Assembly (NCBI GenBank): GCA_024684465.1
Contig: JAIKWW010000093.1
Coordinates: 1 to 43,460 of the forward strand
Origin: Clostridia bacterium
GTDB lineage: Bacteria > Bacillota > Clostridia > Peptostreptococcales > Anaerovoracaceae
DNA: 43,460 nucleotides
Direction of reading: 5' to 3'
Positions 8,807 to 17,429 of the stretch are shown here, piece by piece. The first letter of the stretch is position 1; each line of letters starts with the position of its first letter. Position numbers and translations under genes: made by a program. Below the pieces are notes generated by a model. The model worked only from the letters and a program-made list of their open reading frames with translations. It was not told the DNA's origin and ran no database searches.

Positions 8807-10048
8807 ATGAGTGAAATGAAAGAAAATAAAAAAAATATAGTTCTCGGGGTAACCGGGGGAATTGCCTGCTATAAAGCTGCGGACCTCACCAGCAGGCTGG
8901 TGAAGGATGGCTTCAACGTGGACGTGATTATGACGCCCAATGCATGTAATTTTGTTTCGCCGCTCACATTCCAGACATTATCAAAGAATCAGGTTGTTAC
9001 AGATACATTTGCAGCGCCGAAGTACTGGGAAGTCGAGCATGTTGCCCTGGCGAAGAAGGCGGATGTCTTTGTAATAGCCCCTGCTACTGCAGATATCATC
9101 GGTAAGATCGCCAACGGCATTGCGGATGATATGCTTTCGACCACGGTGATGGCCACCGGAGCCAGGGTCGTGATAGCTCCTGCCATGAACGTGAATATGT
9201 ATGAAAATGTCATCGTTCAGGAGAATATCGCCAAACTCAGAAGACTGGGATATCTCTTTGTGGAACCGGGTGCCGGCATGCTGGCGTGCGGAGATGTGGG
9301 TAAAGGCCGTATGGCTGAGCCTGTTGAGATCGCAGAGTATGTGGCATCTGTGGCGGCAGAGACCGGAGTGAATTCGGAGAAAACCTCTGTGAGAGACCTT
9401 GAAGGAAAAAGGATCCTGGTTACAGCAGGTCCCACTGTGGAGGAGATCGATCCGGTCAGATATATCAGCAACAGATCATCCGGGAAGATGGGCTTTTCCG
9501 TTGCGGAAGCGGCGCTTGATAGAGGCGCTGTGGTCACTCTGGTGGCAGGACCGGTCAATCTGGAGTGCAGCAGCGGGATAAGACGCATCGACGTGAAGTC
9601 CACGGAGGACATGCTGAAAGCCTGTCTCGACAACTTTGACGATACGGATATCGTCATCAAGGCGGCGGCTCCTGCGGATTTCAGGGTTGAGAACAAAGCT
9701 GAACACAAGATAAAGAAAACTGACGGGAATCTCTGTCTCAATCTCACGGAAAATCCGGACATCCTCGCAACTCTCGGATCACGGAAGCAGGAGCAGATCA
9801 TGGTCGGATTTGCCGCTGAGACGAGGGATCTTGAAAAATATGCCCGGGAGAAAATAAAAAAGAAGAATCTCGATATGATCGTGGCAAATAATGTTGCCGC
9901 ACCCGGCGCAGGATTCGATAAGGATACAAATATCATCACTGTCATACGCAGCGCAGACGGAAGCATGACGGAATATCCGATCATGAGCAAGCGGGCTGCC
10001 GCGGATGTAATCCTGGACAATGTACTGGATATTCTGAGATCCAGGTAG
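8807..10048 (+). CDS. coaBC: Bifunctional CoaBC (PPC synthetase/decarboxylase)
   Basis: Makes 4'-phosphopantetheine for coenzyme A from 4'-phosphopantothenate. The N-terminal flavin-dependent CoaC decarboxylase (about residues 10-190) shows the catalytic His78, the PAMN box and Cys161 in [10 protein letters not shown]. The C-terminal CoaB ligase (about 200-413) shows VTAGPT, the SNRSSGKMG segment and KIKK. The frame is open from a TTG at 8780, but no ribosome binding site precedes that. The ATG at 8807 has a weak GGCGGG and starts close to the domain. It gives 413 residues. The gene ends the yicC operon before a terminator. Confidence 0.95.
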   Translation: MSEMKENKKNIVLGVTGGIACYKAADLTSRLVKDGFNVDVIMTPNACNFVSPLTFQTLSKNQVVTDTFAAPKYWEVEHVALAKKADVFVIAPATADIIGKIANGIADDMLSTTVMATGARVVIAPAMNVNMYENVIVQENIAKLRRLGYLFVEPGAGMLACGDVGKGRMAEPVEIAEYVASVAAETGVNSEKTSVRDLEGKRILVTAGPTVEEIDPVRYISNRSSGKMGFSVAEAALDRGAVVTLVAGPVNLECSSGIRRIDVKSTEDMLKACLDNFDDTDIVIKAAAPADFRVENKAEHKIKKTDGNLCLNLTENPDILATLGSRKQEQIMVGFAAETRDLEKYAREKIKKKNLDMIVANNVAAPGAGFDKDTNIITVIRSADGSMTEYPIMSKRAAADVILDNVLDILRSR

Positions 10049-10062
10049 ATGATGGAAGAATC

Positions 10063-10103
10063 AGAGCTGACTGCCGGTCAAGCGGCAGCCGGCTCTTTTG
10101 TTT
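10063..10103 (+). terminator. Intrinsic terminator after coaBC
   Basis: AGAGC and CTGCCG (10063-10076) pair with CGGCAG and GCTCT (10083-10096) across a small internal loop, followed by TTTGTTT. Confidence 0.8.
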
Positions 10104-10133
10104 CGCTGGATCTGCGTCGGCTGGAGAAATGAT

Positions 10134-10778
10134 ATGAAGTACAAGATGATAATATTCGATCTGGATGGCACTCTTCTGAACACACTTGATGACCTGGCGG
10201 GAAGCCTGAACTTCGCTCTTGCGGCGGAGGGTTTCGGGAAACGCACTACGGAGGAGGTCAGGTCCTTTGTGGGCAACGGTATACGAAATCTGGTCCGCAG
10301 GGGGCTCCCTTCCGATGTGGACGAGGAAACGGCTGAAAGGGTCTTTAACGAGTTCAGAGAGCATTATGCCGCTCATTCCAATGATATGACCGCGCCGTAC
10401 AGCGGCGTTACAGATATGCTGAAGGAACTTCGGGACAGGGGTTATATTCTCGCACTGATCTCAAACAAGGCGGATTTTGCAGTTCAGGATCTCTGCAGGA
10501 TCTACTTTCCCGGCTTGTTCCACAGTGCTGCGGGAGAGAAGGAAGGCGTTCGCAGGAAACCTGCTCCGGATGCCATACTTGCATTGCTGGAAAAATACGG
10601 ACTCGAACCCGGAGAAGTGTGCTATGTCGGGGATTCCGAAGTGGATGTGGAGACTGCGGAGAATGCGGGTACGGATCTGATCGCTGTGGACTGGGGGTTC
10701 AGAAATCGTAAGGATCTGGAAGCCCGGGGGGCGGATGTCATTATTTCTTCTCCTGAAGAAATCTTCAGCCTTGTTTAG
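10134..10778 (+). CDS. HAD-family phosphatase, phosphoglycolate phosphatase-like
   Basis: A 214-residue HAD-superfamily hydrolase of the Gph/PpaX type. Motif I is FDLDGTLLNT with nucleophile Asp9 and Asp11. Motif II is ALISNK, motif III is the Lys in RKPAPD and motif IV is VGDSEVDVE. A helical cap domain lies between residues about 16 and 80. Family members hydrolyse phosphoglycolate or pyrophosphate (PpaX); the exact substrate cannot be told. The ATG at 10134 was chosen over the TTG at 10098 because GGAG lies seven bases upstream and the TTG lies inside the preceding terminator. No clear promoter is visible, so it may depend on read-through. Confidence 0.88.
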   Translation: MKYKMIIFDLDGTLLNTLDDLAGSLNFALAAEGFGKRTTEEVRSFVGNGIRNLVRRGLPSDVDEETAERVFNEFREHYAAHSNDMTAPYSGVTDMLKELRDRGYILALISNKADFAVQDLCRIYFPGLFHSAAGEKEGVRRKPAPDAILALLEKYGLEPGEVCYVGDSEVDVETAENAGTDLIAVDWGFRNRKDLEARGADVIISSPEEIFSLV

Positions 10779-10791
10779 CATCGGATTGTCC

Positions 10792-10820
10792 TTGCAGATA
10801 CTGTGAACATGTGGTAAAAT
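10792..10820 (+). promoter_or_regulatory. Promoter of the rimP-nusA-infB operon
   Basis: -35 TTGCAG at 10792-10797, a 17-base spacer and -10 TAAAAT at 10815-10820 with a TGG extension. Predicted start near 10827, giving a leader of about 135 bases before rimP. Confidence 0.72.
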
Positions 10821-10847
10821 TACTGTAAATTGATACTTTGATTATTT

Positions 10848-10886
10848 CAAAGAGTGGGAACTGTTCCCGCTCTTTGTTCGTTAATC
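10848..10886 (+). promoter_or_regulatory. Leader hairpin / possible attenuator ahead of rimP
   Basis: The 13-base arm CAAAGAGTGGGAA (10848-10860) pairs with TTCCCGCTCTTTG (10864-10876) through one G-U pair and a 3-base loop. TTCGTT follows, a weak terminator-like tail. It lies between the rimP promoter and rimP. It could be an attenuator tuned by NusA, encoded by the second gene, or the terminator of the HAD gene upstream. Confidence 0.55.
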
Positions 10887-10961
10887 AGGGGATTTGTCCG
10901 GAACTGAGGCTTGAGGCCGGTGACTCCGGGCAGGTCTTCCGGGAGATATTTGGGAGGTATT

Positions 10962-11453
10962 ATGGCCAGGAAAAAAGTTAAGGACATTGTTGCTGACCTG
11001 CTCAGGGATATTCTGGAAGCTGAAGGAGTAGTCCTGTTCAATGTGGAATTTGTTAAAGAAGGCAGGGAACACTATCTTCGTGTATTCCTCGACAAGCTTC
11101 CGGATGAGAACGGGGAGGAGCAGTTCCTGGATATCGAGACCTGTGAGAGAGTCAGCCGGGCGCTCAGCGACAAGCTGGATGAGGCAGATCCTATCAGTGA
11201 AAACTACACTCTGGAGGTGTCTTCTCCGGGCATGGACAGACCGCTGATACACGACGAGGATTTCACGAGGTTCTCGGGCAGCCTGGTGGAAATAAAGTTT
11301 TACAAACCATTTAATGGGACAAAGGAACTGACGGCCGAGCTGAAGGGGCTTTCGCCGGACGGAGAAAATGTGATAATCAAGGATGAAAACGAAGAATCTG
11401 TTGATATACCTCGATCACAGATATCAAAAATAAATTTGGCAGTAGTATTCTAG
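10962..11453 (+). CDS. rimP: Ribosome maturation factor RimP
   Basis: A 163-residue factor needed for maturation of the 30S subunit. It has an N-terminal alpha/beta domain (VEFVKEG, LRVFLDK, ETCERVSRALS, YTLEVSSPGMDRPL) and a C-terminal SH3-like domain (about 90-163). The frame is open further upstream, but TGGGAGGT at 10951-10958 fixes the ATG at 10962 and the protein then starts as others in the family do. It is first in the conserved rimP-nusA-rnpM-ylxQ-infB operon. Confidence 0.95.
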   Translation: MARKKVKDIVADLLRDILEAEGVVLFNVEFVKEGREHYLRVFLDKLPDENGEEQFLDIETCERVSRALSDKLDEADPISENYTLEVSSPGMDRPLIHDEDFTRFSGSLVEIKFYKPFNGTKELTAELKGLSPDGENVIIKDENEESVDIPRSQISKINLAVVF

Positions 11454-11470
11454 AAAGGAGCTTTTGATAA

Positions 11471-12679
11471 ATGAATAAGGAATTTATCGCAGCGGTTGAG
11501 GAACTGGAAAAGGAAAAACATATTTCAAAGGAAATGCTCATCGATGCGATCGAATCTGCGCTGGTTTCCGCATATAAGAAAAACTACGGAAACTCTCAGA
11601 ATGTAAGGGTGAATATCGACAGAATATCAGGAGATATCGATGTTTACATGAGAAAGGAAGTCGTGTCCGACGAGGATGTAATGGATGAATACGGCGAACT
11701 TACGCTGGATGAGGCACATGAGATCGATCCTAAGTATCAGATCGGCGATGTGATCGAAGAGCGTATCACGCCAAAGGATTTCGGAAGAATTGCGGCGCAG
11801 ACGGCAAAGCAGGTTGTGGTTCAGAGGATCCGTGAAGCGGAGAGAGGAATGATCTACAATGAGTTCTCCGGCAGACAGGGCGAGATCGTAACCGGCGTCA
11901 TTCAGAGAGTCAGCAACGACACTGTCTTTATCAATGTGGGCAAGGCAGAAGGTATACTGGCGGTGAACGAGCAGGTGGCAAACGAATCGTATCCTGTGAA
12001 TTCCCGAATCAAGGTGTACATCATGGATGTGAAGAACACCACAAAGGGTCCGCAGATCTATCTTTCCAGATCTCATCCGGGACTGGTAAAGAGGCTCTTT
12101 GAGCTGGAAGTGCCTGAGATCCGCGAGGGCGTTGTGGAGATCAGAAGCATCGCGCGTGAGGCAGGTTCCAGAACGAAGATCGCTGTCAGCACCACTGATC
12201 CTGATGTGGATGCAGTGGGCTCATGTGTCGGCCAGAGGGGTATCCGTGTCCAGGCTGTCGTGGATGAACTCTACGGTGAGAAGATAGACATCATCAATTG
12301 GAGCGATCAGCCTGAGGAACTGGTAAAGAGTGCTCTGAGCCCGGCCAAGGCCAAGTATGTATTTATGAATCACGTTGAAAATTCCGCAGTTGTCATCGTT
12401 CCTGATTATCAGCTTTCTCTGGCTATCGGAAGAGAGGGACAGAATGTTCGTCTTGCTGCAAAGCTGTGCGGCTGGAAGATCGATATCAAGAACGAGACGC
12501 AGTTTGAAGAGGCAGGCGGATTTGAGGCTTTCGAGAGCTTCGAGGTTCCGGCACCGGAGGCTGATGAGGCTGCCGGGGTCGAGGCTGAAGCTGAGGCAGA
12601 TGTGTTTGAGACGGAAGCCGGGGATGACGGCATCGTATTTGTAGATGATGCTGAAGAAGAGACGCCTGTTGAAGAATAG
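11471..12679 (+). CDS. nusA: Transcription termination/antitermination factor NusA
   Basis: Binds RNA polymerase and nascent RNA, modulating pausing, termination and antitermination. The domains run in the usual order: N-terminal polymerase-binding domain (about 1-130), S1 domain (about 135-200), KH1 (about 203-275) and KH2 (about 280-345, including LAIGREGQNVRLAAKL). As in other Firmicutes there are no C-terminal acidic repeat domains. Instead, residues about 350-402 form a low-complexity tail dominated by Glu, Asp and Ala. AAAGGAGC precedes the ATG. The next gene starts 13 bases after the stop. Confidence 0.96.
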   Translation: MNKEFIAAVEELEKEKHISKEMLIDAIESALVSAYKKNYGNSQNVRVNIDRISGDIDVYMRKEVVSDEDVMDEYGELTLDEAHEIDPKYQIGDVIEERITPKDFGRIAAQTAKQVVVQRIREAERGMIYNEFSGRQGEIVTGVIQRVSNDTVFINVGKAEGILAVNEQVANESYPVNSRIKVYIMDVKNTTKGPQIYLSRSHPGLVKRLFELEVPEIREGVVEIRSIAREAGSRTKIAVSTTDPDVDAVGSCVGQRGIRVQAVVDELYGEKIDIINWSDQPEELVKSALSPAKAKYVFMNHVENSAVVIVPDYQLSLAIGREGQNVRLAAKLCGWKIDIKNETQFEEAGGFEAFESFEVPAPEADEAAGVEAEAEADVFETEAGDDGIVFVDDAEEETPVEE

Positions 12680-12692
12680 ACGGTGACCTATA

Positions 12693-12968
12693 ATGAAGAC
12701 CAGGAAGATTCCGATGCGCAGGTGCATCGGTTGCATGGAGTCGAAGGAAAAGAAGGCTCTGGTCAGGATAGTGGCCGATGCGGACGGCGGAGTGCTGCTG
12801 GACAGGACCGGCAAAGCCCAGGGAAGAGGGGCATATATCTGCCCGGACCCGGGATGCTTCCGGCTTGCCAGGAAGAAGAAGGCGATTGCCAGAAATCTGG
12901 GAATCACTGTATCGGAAAGCGATCTTGACAGACTTTCTGAGGAGTTTGAGACATATGGAGAGAAGTAA
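12693..12968 (+). CDS. rnpM: RnpM/YlxR family RNA-binding protein
   Basis: A 91-residue basic protein of the YlxR family. The signature RRCIGCMES, then LVRIV and GRGAYICPDPGCF, is intact, including the cysteines. In B. subtilis the family member was named RnpM because it binds RNase P RNA and inhibits RNase P activity. It sits in its standard place between nusA and ylxQ. The ribosome binding site is weak (GGTGA), so coupling to nusA translation is likely. The last 14 bases overlap the next gene. Confidence 0.93.
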   Translation: MKTRKIPMRRCIGCMESKEKKALVRIVADADGGVLLDRTGKAQGRGAYICPDPGCFRLARKKKAIARNLGITVSESDLDRLSEEFETYGEK

Positions 12969-13275
12969 GACTGAGTCCCTTCTCGGTTTTGCAAGAAAAG
13001 CCGGGAAAGTGGTATCCGGATATCATAAATGTCTCGACATGTTAAAGAAGAACAGAATAAAGCTTATCATTACAGCTGAAGACGTGTCACAGAACACGAA
13101 GGATAAATTTTCTCATCTGTGCGAGACCCGCGACATACCTTTTGGGGTGACGGGGACTATCGAGAGCCTTTCGCTGATTACCGGAAATGACGGACGCGGC
13201 GTTTACGGCATCACAGATGCAAATTTTGCTCAGGCAATAATAAAGGAGATCAGACATGATAAGGTAGCAGACTGA
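12955..13275 (+). CDS. ylxQ: YlxQ, L7Ae-family ribosomal protein-like RNA-binding protein
   Basis: A 106-residue protein of the L7Ae/L30e fold, which recognises kink-turn RNA. Family features are [14 protein letters not shown] near the start and [17 protein letters not shown]. The frame is open upstream, but the ATG at 12955 follows GAGGAG and gives the family's normal start and length. It overlaps rnpM by 14 bases and precedes infB by 16. Its exact role in Firmicutes is not settled. Confidence 0.9.
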   Translation: MERSKTESLLGFARKAGKVVSGYHKCLDMLKKNRIKLIITAEDVSQNTKDKFSHLCETRDIPFGVTGTIESLSLITGNDGRGVYGITDANFAQAIIKEIRHDKVAD

Positions 13276-13291
13276 CACAGGAGGTGCGGTA

Positions 13292-15787
13292 ATGGCAATA
13301 AGAGTATATGAACTCTCTAAGGAACTGAAGGTTTCAAATAAAGAACTTATTGAAAAAATGACAACATTAGGCATTCAGGTGAAGAGCCACATGAGCGTTC
13401 TCACGGATGCTGATACGGCGAAGGTGAGAGGCGCTTATGCGGGAGGCGGCGCGAAGGCGGCTGATGCAAAGGCTGCACAGAGCAAGCCGACGAAGCGCGA
13501 GGCAGCTCCGGCAGCAAAGGGCGGAAAGACTGCGGAAAAGCCTGCAGGCAGAGCACCTGAAAAGAAGGCGGCTCCGGCTGCTCATGGCGGAGAAAAGCGT
13601 CAGGCGAAGCCTGCAGACAAGCCGCAGGGCGGCCAGAAGCACAGAGCGGATGAGAAAGCCGGTGCTTCCAGGACCGGAGGCCAGCCTTCCAGAAATAACG
13701 GCCCTCAGCAGGGCAAAGGCGGAAATGACCGCAGGAGAGACGACAGACAGGGCAGAACTAATGCTGGTAACGGCGGTAAGCAGCGTCAGGAAAACAGAAA
13801 CAGAGGACACCAGGGACCGGGGGGCAGCAACAATCAGAATGGTCAGAACGGCGGCCAGAACAGAAATGAGCGCCGTGGCGGAAAGAACCAGAAAAACGGA
13901 CGCAATGACAACGGCCGTTCTTCAGTATTAAATATAGCCAAACCGCAGCACCACACAAAGAAGAAAGATGTCAGAAAAGAACAGCGTAAAGAGGCTGCCA
14001 AGCAGGCTGAACTGGAGGCAGAAGCTATTCCTGCAGGCGCTGTGGTAGTAAGTGTACCTATCACGGTGGCGGGTCTCGCTGAACAGATCGATGTATCCAC
14101 TTCCCAGCTCATCATGACACTTATGAAGATGGGAATCATGGCAAATATCAACCAGAACCTGGACGAGGATATCGTTCAGATCCTCGGTGAAGAACTTGGC
14201 AAGCAGATCATTATAGGAGAAGTTGAAGACGAGGCCAGTGAAGAGGGTATCGAGAACTTCGAGGACAAGGAAGAGGATCTCAAGCCTAGACCTCCTATTA
14301 TTACTGTAATGGGTCACGTTGACCACGGTAAGACTTCCCTGTTGGACAGGATCAGAAATACCAGCGTAACTTCCGGTGAATCCGGCGGTATCACTCAGCA
14401 CATCGGTGCATCTGAGATAAACTATAACGGTCAGCGCATCGTATTCCTGGATACTCCGGGACATGAGGCGTTTACTGCAATGCGTGCGAGAGGCGCATAT
14501 GTAACAGATATTGCGGTTCTGGTCGTAGCTGCGGATGACAGCGTTAAGCCTCAGACAATCGAGGCTATCAGCCATGCAAAGGCTGCAAATGTTCCTATTA
14601 TCGTGGCCATCAATAAGATGGATAAGCCGGGAGCAAATCCGGACCGCGTCAAGAAGGATCTGGCGGATCACAGTGTACTGGTCGAAGACTGGGGCGGTGA
14701 TGTCATCAGTGTTAACGTATCCGCAAAGACAGGAGACGGTATCGACAATCTGCTGGAAATGATCCTGCTGCAGGCAGAAATGCTGGAACTCAAGGCAAAT
14801 CCTGCGAGAATGGGTCTGGGTACTGTAGTTGAAGCCAGACTGGACAAGCAGAGAGGACCGGTTGCAACACTGCTGGTACAGAACGGAACTCTGAGAATCG
14901 GAAATGCAGTTGTTGCAGGTAACTGTTCCGGCCGTATCAAGGCTATGACAAACTACAAGGGCAAGCCACTCAAGAAGGCGGGTCCGGCAACTGCTGTTGA
15001 AATCCTCGGCATGGACGAAGTACCTGAAGCTGGTGACCAGTTCAATGTTGTAAAGTCAGACAAGATAGCAAGAGAGATCGCTGACAAGAGAAAAGAAAAG
15101 CAGAGGGAAGAAGTTCTCCAGAAGTCTGCAGGTGTAACGCTGGAACAGCTCTTCAGCCAGATCGAACAGGGCGAGGTCAAGGATCTGAACCTGGTCGTAA
15201 AGGCGGATGTACAGGGCTCAGTTGGTGCGCTGGTAACTTCACTGGAAAAGCTCTCCACGGAAAATGTTCAGGTAAAGATCGTTCACACCGGTGTGGGCGC
15301 TATCAACGAATCCGACGTCATGCTGGCCAGCACCACAGGCGCTATCATAATCGGATTCAATGTAAGACCGAGCGCGGCTGTAACTGCAGAGGCAAACCGT
15401 CAGAACGTGGAAATCAGAACATACAGAGTTATCTACGAGGCTCTCGAAGAAGTCGAGAACGCTATCAAGGGTATGCTGGATCCGGAATTCAAGGAAGAAG
15501 TCATCGGATCTGTTGAGGTCAGAGAGACTTTCAAGGTTCCGAATGTGGGAATGATCGCAGGTTCATACGTAATAGACGGCAAAATCGAGAGAAATGCAGA
15601 GGTCAGACTCATCCGTGACGGTATTGTCATTCACGAGGGCAAGGTTTCCTCCCTCCGCAGATTCAAAGACGACGTCAAGGAAGTTGCAAAGGGCTTTGAA
15701 TGCGGTGTAGGCATCGAAGATTACAACGATCTCAAGGTGGGAGATGTCATCGAAGCATTTAAGATGGTCGAAGTAGAACGTAAGTAA
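13292..15787 (+). CDS. infB: Translation initiation factor IF-2
   Basis: A GTPase that places initiator fMet-tRNA on the 30S subunit and promotes subunit joining. The 831 residues comprise an IF2-N domain ([17 protein letters not shown]), a long disordered linker (about 50-220, almost entirely Ala, Gly, Lys, Arg, Gln and Asn) and a second N-terminal subdomain. The G domain follows (GHVDHGKT at 341-348, [13 protein letters not shown]), then domains II-IV that bind fMet-tRNA. The start follows AGGAGGTG. The linker is why several spurious reading frames appear here. The rbfA-nrnA fusion begins 12 bases after the stop. Confidence 0.98.
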   Translation: MAIRVYELSKELKVSNKELIEKMTTLGIQVKSHMSVLTDADTAKVRGAYAGGGAKAADAKAAQSKPTKREAAPAAKGGKTAEKPAGRAPEKKAAPAAHGGEKRQAKPADKPQGGQKHRADEKAGASRTGGQPSRNNGPQQGKGGNDRRRDDRQGRTNAGNGGKQRQENRNRGHQGPGGSNNQNGQNGGQNRNERRGGKNQKNGRNDNGRSSVLNIAKPQHHTKKKDVRKEQRKEAAKQAELEAEAIPAGAVVVSVPITVAGLAEQIDVSTSQLIMTLMKMGIMANINQNLDEDIVQILGEELGKQIIIGEVEDEASEEGIENFEDKEEDLKPRPPIITVMGHVDHGKTSLLDRIRNTSVTSGESGGITQHIGASEINYNGQRIVFLDTPGHEAFTAMRARGAYVTDIAVLVVAADDSVKPQTIEAISHAKAANVPIIVAINKMDKPGANPDRVKKDLADHSVLVEDWGGDVISVNVSAKTGDGIDNLLEMILLQAEMLELKANPARMGLGTVVEARLDKQRGPVATLLVQNGTLRIGNAVVAGNCSGRIKAMTNYKGKPLKKAGPATAVEILGMDEVPEAGDQFNVVKSDKIAREIADKRKEKQREEVLQKSAGVTLEQLFSQIEQGEVKDLNLVVKADVQGSVGALVTSLEKLSTENVQVKIVHTGVGAINESDVMLASTTGAIIIGFNVRPSAAVTAEANRQNVEIRTYRVIYEALEEVENAIKGMLDPEFKEEVIGSVEVRETFKVPNVGMIAGSYVIDGKIERNAEVRLIRDGIVIHEGKVSSLRRFKDDVKEVAKGFECGVGIEDYNDLKVGDVIEAFKMVEVERK

Positions 15788-15799
15788 AGGGTGAGCGAT

Positions 15800-17374
15800 A
15801 TGGCAAAGAATCACAGACCTGAAAAGCTCGCAGGAGAGATCCGCCGCATTGTAGGTGAACTCCTCATCAGAGATCTGAAGGATCCACGGCTGCACGAGGG
15901 AATGGTCAGCATCACAGAGGTTGAGGTCAGCAATGACGGCAGCTACGCGACGCTATATATTTCGGCACTGAATACGAATACTGATCCGGAAGCTGCAGAA
16001 TCCTACAGGAAGGGCATCATCGATGCCTTCTCCAGTGCTTCCGGACATATCCGGAAGGAAATCGGAAAGAGAGTCAAGGTTCGCTTTGTACCGGAGCTCA
16101 GATTCAAATTCGACACTTCTCTGGACTATGCAGAGCATATGTCTGCTGTTCTGGACCGTCTCAAGGTATCCACCGGAGACGGGGAAGCATCGGCTGATGA
16201 TGAAGAAAGCCACATGGAAGCGGAACCTGCTGAAGATATCGATGCTCCGGAGGAATATGCAGAGTCAGTCGATGAGGTGAACGTTATGGCTGGAGCAGAT
16301 GACATATACTTTAAAAATTATGCTGAAAGATATCATTTTTCGCCAAATCCTGATTTTGACTATGACGTGAGACGAGAAGACATGCTGGCAGTCACCAATG
16401 AACTTCTCATGGCGGACAGCATTTACATCTTCCCGCATTATGTGGCAGACGGCGATGCCATCGGCTCGGCTTGTGCCATGTGCCGGGTTCTCAGAAAACT
16501 CGGAAAGCAGGCGGATATCCTGATGGAAGATGAAACTCCTGACGATCTGCAGTTCATGGACAAAGGCTACATAAAATTTGTTACGGAAGACGAAGAGTTG
16601 CCTCAGAGGGATCTTTCACTGGCTGTGGATTGCAGCAATGTGGACAGATTCCCGAAGAGAGAGAAGTTCTTCTTTAAAGCCGGAAAGCGCAACGCCTGCA
16701 TCGATCATCACACTTCAAATGACAACTTTGCTAACGTGAATCTGGTGGATCCGGGTGCTTCCGCCACTGCAGAGCTTCTCTACGAGCTCTTCAGTTTCAT
16801 GGGTGTTGAGCTCGACAAGGAAATCGGTGAAGCTTTATATGCCGGCATCGTAACAGATACCGGAAACTTCCAGTATACCAACACCACAAAGAAGACCCAT
16901 ATGATCACGGCGAAGCTCTACGATCTTGGCATAGATACAAAGACGGAGAATATCATTCTCTTCCAGAGCGAGAGAATGGAAAAGCTGAAACTCCATGCAA
17001 CCATAATGAACAACCTCACATCGTTCTGTGACGGAAGAGCAACCATGGCTTACGTTACGCTGGAAATGTATGAGGCCTGCAATGCCAAGACGTCCGAAAG
17101 CGACGGCATGAACGGCAAGCTCAGAGACATCAAAGGCGTCGAGGTTGCTGTGTTCATGAGAGAAAAGACACCTGACGAGGTCAAGGTGGGATTCAGAAGC
17201 AAGGACTACTTCGATGTTGCAAAGCTCTGCGAAAGGCTTGGCGGCGGCGGTCATGTCCATGCTGCGGGATGCACAGTCAAAAAAAACATGGAAGAGACAA
17301 TTCCTTTCATCAGAAAGATGGTGGAGGAAGAAATGGCGAAGTACGACGCTCGTCGCGGAATGAGTGAAGAATAA
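15800..17374 (+). CDS. RbfA-NrnA fusion: ribosome-binding factor A joined to DHH/DHHA1 phosphoesterase
   Basis: One uninterrupted 524-residue frame joins two proteins that are normally separate neighbours. Residues about 1-120 are RbfA, the cold-shock 30S maturation factor (HRPEKLAGEIRR, DLKDPRL, RVKVRFVPELRF, ending in an L-D-Y segment typical of the family). Residues about 121-185 form an acidic linker. Residues about 190-520 are NrnA, which degrades nano-RNA and pAp: DGDAIGSA (Asp217, Asp219), Asp277, the DHH box at 302-304, and the DHHA1 motif GGGGHVHAAG with His485. All catalytic residues appear intact. ATG 15800 follows AGGGTG and was preferred to an in-frame GTG at 15791. An in-frame ATG at 16286 with its own GAGGTGA site could give a separate NrnA of 362 residues. 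Confidence 0.9.
   Translation: MAKNHRPEKLAGEIRRIVGELLIRDLKDPRLHEGMVSITEVEVSNDGSYATLYISALNTNTDPEAAESYRKGIIDAFSSASGHIRKEIGKRVKVRFVPELRFKFDTSLDYAEHMSAVLDRLKVSTGDGEASADDEESHMEAEPAEDIDAPEEYAESVDEVNVMAGADDIYFKNYAERYHFSPNPDFDYDVRREDMLAVTNELLMADSIYIFPHYVADGDAIGSACAMCRVLRKLGKQADILMEDETPDDLQFMDKGYIKFVTEDEELPQRDLSLAVDCSNVDRFPKREKFFFKAGKRNACIDHHTSNDNFANVNLVDPGASATAELLYELFSFMGVELDKEIGEALYAGIVTDTGNFQYTNTTKKTHMITAKLYDLGIDTKTENIILFQSERMEKLKLHATIMNNLTSFCDGRATMAYVTLEMYEACNAKTSESDGMNGKLRDIKGVEVAVFMREKTPDEVKVGFRSKDYFDVAKLCERLGGGGHVHAAGCTVKKNMEETIPFIRKMVEEEMAKYDARRGMSEE
16274..16288 (+). promoter_or_regulatory. Internal ribosome binding site and start inside the rbfA-nrnA frame
   Basis: GAGGTGA at 16274-16280 lies five bases before an in-frame ATG at 16286 (codon 163 of the fusion), in the linker between the two domains. 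It looks like the remnant or still-active start of the ancestral nrnA gene. Confidence 0.5.
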
Positions 17375-17429
17375 TGGACGGAATTTGCCGGAGGCAAATA
17401 TCATTAATACAGAAAGGATGCATGAAACA

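Noticed and set aside
9217-10020. A 267-codon minus-strand frame inside coaBC
   Set aside because: It is a shadow of codon bias in the opposite strand, with Ser/Arg-rich nonsense composition.
12221-12994. A 257-codon minus-strand frame across nusA and rnpM
   Set aside because: It overlaps three well-conserved genes of a conserved operon and its translation shows no family features.
13437-13931. A 164-codon plus-strand frame inside the infB linker
   Set aside because: It arises from the repetitive Ala/Gly/Lys-rich linker of IF-2 read in another frame, and has no ribosome binding site.
15785-16300. Frameshift or sequencing artefact as the cause of the rbfA-nrnA fusion
   Set aside because: Both domains and the linker stay in one frame with ordinary codon use, so no indel is needed. 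A lost stop by a single base error cannot be excluded without reads.
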